Shown: piece after piece, positions 55,501 through 59,564 of the stretch | Numbering within the stretch: the stretch's first letter is position 1 | Layout: every line of letters starts with the position of its first letter | DNA from: Varroa destructor | Lineage: Eukaryota; Arthropoda; Arachnida; Mesostigmata; Varroidae | NCBI RefSeq assembly: GCF_002443255.2 | Contig: NW_019211459.1 | Location: forward strand, 523,333 to 587,332 | DNA length: 64,000 nucleotides | Direction of reading: 5' to 3' | Position numbers and translations under genes: made by a program | Notes under the pieces: model-generated | Told to the model about the DNA's origin: nothing | The model's input: only the letters and a program-made list of their open reading frames with translations | The model's database searches: none

Positions 55501-57375
55501 CAATGACTTACAGATATGTTTTATAATTTAGGATTTGGGCTGTACGGCGAACGCATCAAGATCACTTATCTAAGTTCTTTCAGTTTTTGCTGCCTAGCTA
55601 AAGACGCGTGTTATCTAGCATTGTCATGGTAAAAGACAATGACTTTTCTCGTTACCAGTTCCTATTAATCATTTTCAGTAATTTGTTTAATCTCGTTGGT
55701 TGTTGACCCTAAATGTCCGAACCAATAGTTTGGCTGGACTTCAATTACTTATAACGCATGATTCCTTTTCATTCCCACCGGATGCGGTATTACCTTCTTT
55801 GGCGTCACTCTGGGCTCTGCCACACATTGCGAAGCACATGTTTTACGTGGTCTGCTTTTTATCATCCGTTATCAACCGCTTTAGAGGTGGCCTTTCAGTT
55901 GCATTGCTAAACAGTTGCGCAGATGAAAATACGACCGAGTAAACCCTTCTACATGATTTGTATAGCACACAATGAGCTTTGATATATATATATAAATAAA
56001 GTAGACTTGCGGTGGCGATAGTGAGAAAAAGGCATATTTTTTGTAGGTAAAACGTTGCTTTTTACTTGGTTCATTCAGGATAAAGACCGTGATGTTCAGC
56101 GTGCATCAGATTTAGCTATTGCTGGAGCTTTGCGGGCAGCAGGAGTGGAGAAAGGCTCAGGTATCCTAGCACGTCTAATTGCGCGGTGGCCTGACGTTCA
56201 CTTACTTGCTGCTGCGATAAAGGTAAGTCTGACCCGAAATTATTATCAGAGTATAAATATAATAACAAATAAATGATTGATTAAGAAAGTAACATTTAAT
56301 AATAAAGTGCTGCCAGTTTAGCAATTAAAGTCCGTTCATTCGCTAACTAAAGACAATCCAGGGTGAGAATCTTTTCCGAAAGTACTTCTAACGAGAACCA
56401 CAATCACGTGATTTATATATGCTTCTATTCAAGGCGTTATCTCGTCTTGTTGAATTGTCCAACGGTGAGGAACTCCGTCCAATGCTAGATCAGGTGGCTT
56501 CAGCACTTCTGCGCGCCTACGACCACGAAGAATCCGCTGTACGGCGAGCTGCCGTCTTTTGTCTAGTTTTCCTTCATCATAAGGTAATCGTACATCAGCG
56601 CGATCTCAGAAACTGATCTCTCTCAGCTGATCTTTATTAGCTTTCATTAGCTGCTCGTACAATATCATAATTAGCTATAAACGCATTTCCGTCCTTAAAA
56701 AAACACAATGATCGTTACAGGTTGGAGCAGATATAATGGATCCCTATCTCGAGACCCTTCAAGGATGCAAGGTGCGCAAAGGCCGACGAAGTTGAAACAA
56801 ACGAATCAATCATTTCGCTTCCTTTCTGAATGGCTTAGCCTGTAATATTCGGTCAAATTTTACTTATTCGCTGGTAGCAGTCAAACACCCGATATGGTAT
56901 ACAGCTAAGTAACATGATTTCCCGAGATCAGAGTGGCTATATAGAACCATCAAAGCGATTCACGACAAACGAGTTTTTGCCGGCTACACTAAAGATAGTA
57001 CCAAGGGGCAACAAGCGGCCTCTTATCAATTACAATTCCTTTCGTATCTAAAACACGCACGCTCCTCTATCGCCGGGCTCATATTATGGACTCAGTGCGG
57101 ATTACGTTAGTAAGTTAATGAGACATTATTTGTTTCACGATTTCGCCAAATCAGTGGCATGGTAACAGAACTTCAGCCAAAAATAAGGTACAAAATATTG
57201 TAGGATAAATTATTGATGTCTATGATTGTATGTTAAAGCGATACTAAACTCTATTCACTTTTCTGTGTTTTTGCAGCTACGACTTTTGAGGCTATACATT
57301 GATCGAGCAGCCCAGCAACGGTCAACAGGCCAATCCGCCAGTTCTGGCTCTGGAGCGGTTCAGACATCGCTATGA
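17175..57375 (+). CDS. CLASP: CLIP-associating protein (CLASP/Orbit), whole coding span, 28 exons
   Basis: CLASP proteins are microtubule plus-end regulators. Their TOG (HEAT-repeat) arrays bind tubulin, suppress catastrophe and promote rescue at plus ends, kinetochores and the cell cortex. I joined 28 exons by GT-AG sites and phase; they total 4302 nt, or 1433 residues plus stop. Residues about 177-430 form the TOG2-type array (motifs VDWERRVALLKALR, DLRSQVVREACISIAY, SDADSEARCQARKAFWGF). Residues 430-760 are a Ser/Arg-rich linker with SGIP at 638-641, an SxIP EB-binding motif. Residues about 763-1060 are the TOG3-type array (HWSDRKEGLL, MFMDPHTKVFSLFLDTL). Residues 1185-1401 are the C-terminal conserved region (SAVRRAAVFCLV). 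TOG1 is absent from this model, as in short vertebrate isoforms. The start is the first ATG of exon 1 (A at -3), but the frame is open upstream. Family identity is very secure; exon 1 and exon 15 borders are the least certain. Confidence 0.96.
18966..20156 (-). CDS. Secreted DM4/DM12-family protein, intronless, nested in CLASP intron 1
   Basis: A 396-residue single-exon ORF. The frame runs further upstream, but only to a GTG; the first ATG begins the signal peptide MRSELLLAVCILGCVGA, which fixes the start. A dibasic site (SRSKR) precedes TLYMDDQEINIFLCLSTPFS and VPL, matching the R.KR-hydrophobic-P.S(V/I)P opening of the arthropod DM4/DM12 family (Pfam DM4_12). A second furin-like site (HRRKR) follows an acidic Asp/Tyr-rich spacer. 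The C-terminus has CTQLVLCRLG and then FCEAMFPSCPLKL, the family's paired cysteines and its C-terminal P-x-CP-x-x-L ending. The family's biochemical function is not known to me; secretion and proprotein cleavage are inferred. It lies antisense inside the first CLASP intron. The segment FTIMIYFPFVVNSWSYGI is a hydrophobic stretch that could be read as a membrane segment. Confidence 0.87.
   Translation of the reverse strand: MRSELLLAVCILGCVGADNRFANKTKKSYALSNTQARTLFYDDHQLFFTIMIYFPFVVNSWSYGIPFDTISHSFSKPAIMGPASNAENNHSVKGASVQERDEEPKLDASASEESDNNVLDFDRRSISLKTFPSFMPNAQNSGDTEGPKSRSKRTLYMDDQEINIFLCLSTPFSVPLVKYDQDLLDAYKNKKARKEHEKRLPLVPVHENTFESQYNDHDTYSDDEYGEENDQNDYYSARAFGSHRSTFGSGKKTHVADTHRRKRQYLETIFEPISSFYSNHTSRLPFQLWSLTDSSKNEFIARSARDTATALVSDTLVGVDSRVIDFIESFPDSCTQLVLCRLGRSLINASPLQALLLYTYKGNVFGYGDSDSEKAFDAALDGDFCEAMFPSCPLKL
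21381..21396. repeat. Perfect 16-bp palindrome
   Basis: AGCAGTTCGAACTGCT, no spacer. Could be a binding site for a dimeric factor; nothing else supports that. In CLASP intron 1. Confidence 0.7.
21874..21904. repeat. Perfect 13-bp inverted repeat with 5-nt loop
   Basis: GTGCTAGACAATA is followed by CCTAA and its exact reverse complement. Lies in CLASP intron 1 upstream of the antisense DM4/DM12 gene. It could be a hairpin in RNA or two abutting transposon termini. Confidence 0.85.
22334..22354. repeat. (AAC)n microsatellite
   Basis: Seven AAC units in CLASP intron 1. Confidence 0.9.
28381..28582 (+). other. Exon-like open segment in CLASP intron 1
   Basis: Flanked by TTGAACACCAG and GCC|GTGAGT, open for 67 codons (QGQYLVVDVVGNMICVRRVK). 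Entry in phase 0 is incompatible with splicing from CLASP exon 1. An internal ATG in the same frame would exit in phase 1 and could join exon 2 as an alternative first exon. No homology recognised; weak evidence. Confidence 0.18.
30108..30690 (-). mobile_element. Internally deleted mariner (SETMAR/Hsmar1-like) relic
   Basis: Minus-strand fragments match the mariner N-terminal helix-turn-helix region: SENFNAKDAPRSG, then ITQKVVEIIAKVGQD, then SSRHIAK, then YHPTVLSHLKKADCKNKLNV. They are followed after only about 100 nt by the usual C-terminal piece ALQEK.QKVIDENGAYLI. The catalytic DDE core between them is missing. A 9-bp hairpin (30085-30107) sits at the C-terminal end. Several stops; not functional. 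Confidence 0.75.
34500..37085. promoter_or_regulatory. GC-richer islands in 3' part of CLASP intron 1
   Basis: Two GC-richer patches (about 34.5-35.2 and 36.06-37.08 kb) with Ser/Arg-type triplets, a CCTA/CCTG run at 36776-36810 and (AG)n at 36834-36854. They contain the candidate cassette exon at 36071-36199. An internal promoter for short CLASP isoforms or an enhancer is plausible; not demonstrated. Confidence 0.25.
36071..36199 (+). CDS. Candidate CLASP cassette exon (phase 1-1)
   Basis: A strong acceptor (a run of T, then GTTATTTGTTAG) and donor (TCTGCAG|GTACAC) enclose 129 nt. It is open in exactly the frame that would join exon 1 (phase 1 out) to exon 2 (phase 1 in). It would add 43 Ser/Thr/Arg-rich residues (TSGSRTYMHTDTWS, NSSDTGAATAESA), in keeping with the linker before TOG2. 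No homology is recognised and the frame remains open to 36408, so it could also be chance or an alternative promoter region. Confidence 0.4.
37943..37964. repeat. Perfect 9-bp GC-rich hairpin
   Basis: GCGTCCCCC, loop TAAT, GGGGGACGC, then an A/T-rich run (ATTTATTTTATA). Stable hairpin 0.6 kb upstream of CLASP exon 2; no known element matches. Confidence 0.8.
38575..38709 (+). CDS. CLASP: CLASP exon 2 (linker before TOG2)
   Basis: The acceptor is TGTATTGCAG and the exon takes one base from exon 1 (phase 1). It encodes a basic Ser/Thr/Pro linker (SSRSLRATSAPPGKR, TTSGVPITAGK). I chose the weak donor AATG|GTCAGT because the open frame continues into sequence unlike CLASP and because it gives the phase needed by exon 3. 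Exon 2 lies 21 kb from exon 1. Confidence 0.8.
39079..39140 (+). CDS. CLASP: CLASP exon 3 (linker)
   Basis: A 62-nt exon with acceptor ATTTGCAG and donor CACAG|GTATCC. It is phase 1 in and phase 0 out, and encodes the low-complexity stretch RSSTGGGNMATSSSNNAAQ. No conserved domain; it is supported by its splice sites and frame continuity. Confidence 0.75.
39454..39849 (-). mobile_element. Truncated Tc1/mariner-superfamily transposase relic in CLASP intron 3
   Basis: About 130 open codons without an ATG, carrying PNRYAGGRGPIEHS, then HSPDQTRMGFFLWGYLKNK and RKPTRVKNLKVLIRQ. The H/RSPD(L)T..FFLWGYLK block around the second catalytic aspartate is diagnostic for this transposase group. Only the C-terminal portion is present, antisense to CLASP. 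It is probably the same family as the relic at 1.7-2.2 kb (shared PNR(W/Y)...RRG and P.T.K.LK patterns). Confidence 0.75.
40937..40958. repeat. Poly(T) tract
   Basis: 22 T in CLASP intron 3; a similar 23-T tract lies at 57560-57582 just after the CLASP stop. Either could be the A-tail of a retroposed sequence in reverse, but no body was recognised. Confidence 0.85.
41123..41860. repeat. Cluster of diverged ~65-bp repeat units
   Basis: Four units begin at about 41123, 41244, 41589 and 41728, each starting CTGAGTAAAAATKCAATA-like and ending in a GAAAATG-containing block. A partial fifth unit is near 41825. Units 2 and 3 share an exact GACGAGCTGAGTAAAAAT. Spacing is irregular (about 120, 345 and 140 bp), so this is a decayed interspersed or satellite-like element in CLASP intron 3, not a simple tandem array. 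Confidence 0.65.
44716..44826 (+). CDS. CLASP: CLASP exon 4 (start of TOG2)
   Basis: 111 nt, phase 0 to 0, acceptor TTATCTAG, donor GGA|GTAAGT. It opens the TOG2 region: GGVDEQVFLAAFDEPP matches the vertebrate pattern AVDEDDFIKAFTDVP, and HSARDLDNHMNG matches YSSRDLEESINK. The preceding intron is 5.6 kb and holds a transposase relic and a repeat cluster. Confidence 0.93.
45085..45154 (+). CDS. CLASP: CLASP exon 5 (TOG2)
   Basis: 70 nt, phase 0 to 1, acceptor TTTCCAG, donor AGAG|GTATTA. It encodes IRSALGNPEVDWERRVALLK, the conserved first HEAT helix pair of CLASP TOG2 (family pattern DWE+RV.ALKKIR). Confidence 0.94.
46477..46606 (+). CDS. CLASP: CLASP exon 6 (TOG2)
   Basis: 130 nt, phase 1 to 2, acceptor TTTTGTAG. 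It encodes RAGGALYDEFFAALRLLEVP and then DLRSQVVREACISIA, the most conserved CLASP TOG2 signature. The donor GC|GTACGA is unusual; it was chosen because it restores the length-conserved ACISIA-YVCRELG join. Reading on through the donor meets TGA within a few codons. Confidence 0.93.
46927..47033 (+). CDS. CLASP: CLASP exon 7 (TOG2)
   Basis: 107 nt, phase 2 to 1, acceptor CTGACAG, donor TCAG|GTCAGC. It encodes LGRRVDHLCEILLPSLIQLI and GSSAKVVSSS, the helix pair that in homologues reads F.D....I.P.LI.LI.NSAK. Confidence 0.93.
47351..47439 (+). CDS. CLASP: CLASP exon 8 (TOG2)
   Basis: 89 nt, phase 1 to 0, acceptor TATTTTAG, donor CCGG|GTTAGT. It encodes ITCIHFILQHVHSPRLIPLI followed by TRNLTSKN, matching the vertebrate HTHIPRLIPVI..N.TSK helix. 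Confidence 0.92.
47685..47790 (+). CDS. CLASP: CLASP exon 9 (TOG2)
   Basis: 106 nt, phase 0 to 1, acceptor TTTTTCTAG, donor GAAAG|GTGCGC. It encodes EIRRYCCEFLHQLLLIWPAG and LEKHIVTIQDAIKKG, corresponding to VRRRCFEFLDLLLQEW and LERHI..L...IKKGI in homologues. Confidence 0.94.
47915..48079 (+). CDS. CLASP: CLASP exon 10 (end of TOG2)
   Basis: 165 nt, phase 1 to 1, acceptor ATTTACAG, donor ATTA|GTAAGC. It encodes ISDADSEARCQARKAFWGFA and DHFPREADKLLLSLDVAKQR, the last TOG2 HEAT repeat (homologous to DADSEAR..ARK.YWGF..HF..EA). This is one of the best-conserved blocks in the gene. Confidence 0.96.
48362..48553 (+). CDS. CLASP: CLASP exon 11 (Ser-rich linker)
   Basis: 192 nt, phase 1 to 1, acceptor CTCTTTAG, donor AGAG|GTATCA. 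It encodes a Ser/Gly/Pro linker (MSQSLFGSSPSSLTRSS, SGGRTPSSESLHRSL). S/TP and SxxxS spacing suggests phosphorylation sites of the kind targeted by GSK3 and CDK in CLASP linkers; that is inference. Confidence 0.85.
49250..49492 (+). CDS. CLASP: CLASP exon 12 (linker)
   Basis: 243 nt, phase 1 to 1, acceptor CACCCACAG, donor CTCT|GTAAGT. It encodes RPVSTARRSNSSIDASAARA, matching the family pattern RS.SDID..AA..AK, then a Ser/Asn/His stretch with HYHHHP. The reading frame is open upstream of the acceptor, so this acceptor was chosen by phase and homology. Confidence 0.85.
49538..49566. repeat. (TA)n microsatellite
   Basis: About 14 TA units in the intron after CLASP exon 12. Similar shorter tracts occur at 17600-17619 and 33398-33412 and near 40403-40426 and 46656-46691. 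Confidence 0.95.
49892..49981 (+). CDS. CLASP: CLASP exon 13 (linker)
   Basis: 90 nt, phase 1 to 1, acceptor ACACTTTCAG, donor CAAC|GTAAGC. It encodes SRTRLDSSSTLTTPTRGRQ followed by SRVSQSQ. The RGR...VSQSQ pattern is shared by fly Orbit and vertebrate CLASPs. Confidence 0.92.
50207..50306. other. Assembly gap (100 N)
   Basis: Exactly 100 N inside the CLASP intron between exons 13 and 14, flanked by AT dinucleotides. The round length suggests a default scaffold gap of unknown true size. No exon is missing from the reading frame across it. Confidence 0.99.
50482..50617 (+). CDS. CLASP: CLASP exon 14 (linker, EB-binding SxIP motif)
   Basis: 136 nt, phase 1 to 2, acceptor GACGACAG, donor ACCAG|GTACTC. 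It encodes SRSASPSSRLSYATYNN and then RRSGIPTPSTGRSREPSPTR. SGIP is an S-x-I-P motif in a basic Ser/Pro context, the known EB1-binding signal that targets CLASPs to growing plus ends. It aligns with SGIPRSTASSRETSPTR of fly Orbit. The upstream intron contains the assembly gap. Confidence 0.93.
50812..50956 (+). CDS. CLASP: CLASP exon 15 (linker, border uncertain)
   Basis: 145 nt, phase 2 to 0. The acceptor GCTTCGAAAG is the only one nearby giving the right frame; acceptors at CAACAG or CCGTAG force a stop. Donor GCG|GTAGGA. It encodes a basic, charged segment (ERRSSLGRPSLRFDSLDRQL, GRDGEERIRTAFA). Sequence conservation is low, so the 5' border rests on phase alone. Confidence 0.7.
51110..51355 (+). 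CDS. CLASP: CLASP exon 16 (linker into TOG3)
   Basis: 246 nt, phase 0 to 0, acceptor TTTCGCTAAG, donor CTT|GTAAGT. A Ser/Gly-rich stretch is followed by SSSICSDVSRSQEDYVADLL, matching the family pattern ASSVCSERS, and then SIHWSDRKEGLL, the start of TOG3 (homologues have NWSERKEGLL). Confidence 0.93.
51526..51630 (+). CDS. CLASP: CLASP exon 17 (TOG3)
   Basis: 105 nt, phase 0 to 0, acceptor GATGGCAG, donor AAAG|GTAGTA. It encodes GLQSVLRSHSRRLTEAELRS and VTQTMTKMFMDPHTK, corresponding to LQ.LLKSQR.L.R.EL..... and MF.D.H.K in homologues. Confidence 0.95.
51926..52183 (+). CDS. CLASP: CLASP exon 18 (TOG3)
   Basis: 258 nt, phase 0 to 0, acceptor GCTTTCAG, donor AAAG|GTATGC. It encodes VFSLFLDTLYDLVAAQ, then LLTKLFTKLGHDLLSSVNSK and RDSFPRGEQFVIITRFLND. 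This is the central TOG3 block, strongly conserved with fly and vertebrate CLASPs. Confidence 0.96.
52403..52615 (+). CDS. CLASP: CLASP exon 19 (TOG3)
   Basis: 213 nt, phase 0 to 0, acceptor TGCTTAG, donor ATG|GTTAGT. VKTTVLRYLLNLTRQMD matches VKVAILKYIESLARQMD of vertebrates. The second half is divergent. The frame stays open past the donor, so an alternative 3' end is possible, but exon 20 continues the homology. Confidence 0.92.
52876..53007 (+). CDS. CLASP: CLASP exon 20 (TOG3)
   Basis: 132 nt, phase 0 to 0, acceptor ATTTTCAG, donor CATCAG|GTATGC. It encodes LSSLSRACIGSLYRCKASYF and SLVIHQ, aligning with the vertebrate VRKAAQIVLISLFELN....L helix pair. Confidence 0.87.
53155..53303 (+). 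CDS. CLASP: CLASP exon 21 (end of TOG3, polyglutamine)
   Basis: 149 nt, phase 0 to 2, acceptor TTTCAACAG, donor TCAG|GTATGG. MAPDYQRVALDIIQKELLHQ corresponds to LPKTFQDGATKLLHNHL in homologues. It runs straight into a seven-residue glutamine tract and a Ser-rich tail. Confidence 0.9.
53490..53829 (+). CDS. CLASP: CLASP exon 22 (second Ser/Pro linker)
   Basis: 340 nt, phase 2 to 0, acceptor CTGAACAG, donor CCTAAG|GTAAGT. It encodes a low-complexity Ser/Pro/Asn linker (SPVTPQRPSPSP, NNPPVPPPLSQRSFHSS, HNHNNIGHSPK) between TOG3 and the C-terminal region. PPVPPPL could be a polyproline ligand for SH3 or EVH1 domains; that is inference only. Confidence 0.85.
54053..54195 (+). CDS. CLASP: CLASP exon 23 (start of C-terminal domain)
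   Basis: 143 nt, phase 0 to 2, acceptor GCTTTTCAG, donor TTCAG|GTTAGT. It encodes ERLSHCVSVLSSPLNSAEMK and RAALVELDELLDIHELWQSE, matching the vertebrate pattern ER+GAL.ELL.I......W. It opens the domain that binds CLIP-170, CENP-E and cortical partners. Confidence 0.92.
54318..54480 (+). CDS. CLASP: CLASP exon 24 (C-terminal domain)
   Basis: 163 nt, phase 2 to 0, acceptor TTCTTCAG, donor CTG|GTTCGT. It encodes STLKILLDNTESSEESPAVR and ALRSLSALVSAQPQHFAQYA, homologous to LLLLLETL......RALALRVLREILRNQPARF..YAELT. The donor is not a strong consensus but sits exactly at the homology boundary. Confidence 0.92.
55374..55645. repeat. Perfect tandem duplication, 2 x 136 bp
   Basis: Positions 55374-55509 and 55510-55645 are identical base for base, in the CLASP intron between exons 24 and 25. 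There is no divergence, so it is either a very recent duplication or an assembly artefact. The first copy lies within an open frame (FDIAPLKLTIEGVPKIETDM), but no splice or homology evidence makes it coding. Confidence 0.97.
56079..56222 (+). CDS. CLASP: CLASP exon 25 (C-terminal domain)
   Basis: 144 nt, phase 0 to 0, acceptor TTCATTCAG, donor AAAG|GTAAGT. It encodes DKDRDVQRASDLAIAGALRA and ARLIARWPDVHLLAAAIK, corresponding to the HEAT helices ending PINLAAIKM in vertebrates. The 1.6-kb intron before it carries the 136-bp tandem duplication. Confidence 0.94.
56434..56583 (+). CDS. CLASP: CLASP exon 26 (C-terminal domain)
   Basis: 150 nt, phase 0 to 0, acceptor TCTATTCAAG, donor CATAAG|GTAATC. 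YDHEESAVRRAAVFCLVFLH matches YDNTESSVRKASVFCLVAIY of vertebrate CLASPs. This is the clearest family signature in the C-terminus. Confidence 0.97.
56721..56771 (+). CDS. CLASP: CLASP exon 27 (C-terminal domain, 51-nt microexon)
   Basis: 51 nt, phase 0 to 0, acceptor CGTTACAG, donor CAAG|GTGCGC. It encodes VGADIMDPYLETLQGCK, aligning with VIGEDLKPHLAQLTGSK in vertebrates. Confidence 0.95.
57277..57375 (+). CDS. CLASP: CLASP exon 28 (terminal coding exon)
   Basis: 99 nt, phase 0, acceptor TTTTTGCAG, ending in TGA. LRLLRLYIDRAAQQRS aligns with MKLLNLYIKRAQ, and a Ser/Gly tail follows as in other CLASPs. I saw no convincing AATAAA signal in the next kilobase, so the 3' UTR end is unplaced. Confidence 0.95.
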   Translation, partial: LRLLRLYIDRAAQQRSTGQSASSGSGAVQTSL

Positions 57376-58813
57376 TTTGTCTTGGTCCCATCAGTTAGCA
57401 ACAGATGATAAGAAGAACACATCAACCTCCGATGATCAGATCAGACATACAGTTACCCATAGTATCGTCAATCCGTAACCGTAGCACTATCGAGCTTTCG
57501 CGTCTTTTAATGCGACCTATGCTCAGCTGGTCCCTATCTACTCTGGTGAGCGAGATTCCTTTTTTTTTTTTTTTTTTTTTTTGTAAGATATCGCTGCTAC
57601 TTTTTACTAATTCGCACACAATATCCATTATTTTATATCAGTTACCAGTATACGGTACAGGTATGTGTTCTTAAATACCTGTGTCGTACTGTAGCCGCCG
57701 TACTTTTCGAGATCAAATAGCTTGTTGCGTCGGACTATAATGGCTTCTGACGATCTCTTATAGATCATCCCACCGCAGGATATCAAGCCAAGCCGGAACG
57801 GATTGTATGGAGCTGCCGTATTCGCTATCCGACCGTATTAGTAGATTTTCCCTTGAGTCAAGACAGTATAACAACCTCAACAGAGGCTCACAGTTTGCCA
57901 GTAGATAAATGAATAGTGGCGATTCCCGTATAGCGATCTATGTACAGTCACAAATCGCGAATACGATAAAGACACCATATAAGCCCACTTATGATACGTC
58001 TACATATGCAATCTCAGAATTAGGAGTTTCAATTAATGTCAGAAACAAACATTCTGTTAACCGTAAAAAGTCATAAGTCAGCCAGCTTAAAACTACATTC
58101 GAAAAAGTTCTGGTGTTACCTGCAGACCGAACAGTTTCGATGCCAAAATCAAAAGGTGCGAGGAGATCCCCGCCCAATAATTGTTTGCCCTCTTATGGAG
58201 TTGACCTCGGAAACTGCCAGCGAAATGAAATTTCACAGTTTAATATCGTGTGAGGGCTACACACGATGAATCGTAACATATTTGTCGGCTAGATCTTGAT
58301 AAAGGTAGGCGAATTTGAAACTGTATATTGGTTTTTATACCGAAATTTTTACTGCGACTCAGTTTGAGCAATTACTTCTTTTCTAGGTATTCTAATTCGT
58401 AATCATCTTGAGAGGTGAGTCCCTGTAAAGTAGGAAATGCATACATTTAACACGAGAGAAATACAGTATCACAGAGTTGAGTACATTTTACAACATAGCT
58501 GTAGAAAGTAGTTTTTTATTGTTCAGCTCTAATGTAGAAGGCAAAGCGACAACGTTTGTTATGGTCCTTTTACGTCAAATCTGTTCTTGCATTACGCGTC
58601 GAACATCTTTCCAAAATAATACTATAGGCTTGGACCGACTGCTGCCCACAACAGTACGATGAGCTGATTTCTATGTAACTGCTTAAAAATGCTTTTTCGA
58701 TAATACCTCATTCTCGGAAGTCGAGTCTTTTGACGACTAAGCCTGAGCTGCATCCGTGTGGTTTTCCGCATGATATAATAAGCCCTATTTATGGTATAAT
58801 AATAGTTATTACA

Positions 58814-58834
58814 ATTATTATTATTATTATTATA
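58814..58834. repeat. (ATT)n microsatellite
   Basis: Seven ATT units in intergenic DNA after CLASP. Comparable TAA repeats lie at 30875-30892. Confidence 0.9.
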
Positions 58835-59396
58835 ATTTTCGTCTGTAACACTACTTTTGCAAAAAGAGTTTCACTGAAATCAAATTTTGACTAGTGTGGA
58901 GCTGCGTGATATTCTCATGCATTGTATTTACAATGCACAGTCGTTACATATTAAGTAGATGATCATTCAGGTAAATTTCAGCGCATATATGAATATACTA
59001 GCGCACTATGTATAGATTATCGGAAGCTTTCGTCGTGCCCAGCGTGCGTGGGGCATGCATCACCACCGTTCGTAGTATACATTGCTGTTAGCCCTCCTGC
59101 CGGTCTCTGTGTATGCATGACTTTTAAATGAACCAGTTATTTCTCAGGACCTTCCTTCTACTTCCACGTTTACAGACTGATGTCAAATTTGAAAATATAA
59201 TGAAGTACGACTATAGATGGATATCTTTAGGTTGAATGCGTACATACAGGACAGACAAATTATTTATTTACCTTGTACCTAGACGACAGCGAGTCACTTA
59301 AAACACGAATGCCTACATTCACTGATGCCTCTATATACAAACTTACCGTATGCTACCTATCAAATATTGTATTAACACTTGTGCCGTAATTACTAG

Positions 59397-59564
59397 CATT
59401 GTGTATGGTCCGGCAGATGATGAACGGAACCCGCCGTTGAAGAAAAACTTTGGAGACGTTACGTCATTTATTGAATCACAAAATGAACCATTCTTGTTCG
59501 TAGGCCCGAAAGAACATTTGCGACGTCGACCAAAGAGAGACGGAGGACCTAGGTCGATCGTTAG
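59397..59564 (+). CDS. Candidate internal exon of an unidentified gene
   Basis: The acceptor GCCGTAATTACTAG and donor GTTAG|GTATAT enclose 168 nt with one open frame (phase 2 in and 2 out). The peptide is hydrophilic and basic at its end (IVYGPADDERNPPLKKNFG, SQNEPFLFVGPKEHLRRRPK). The RRRPKR run resembles a proprotein cleavage site, but no family is recognised. It lies 2 kb past the CLASP stop and 3.3 kb before the next putative gene start. Confidence 0.3.
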
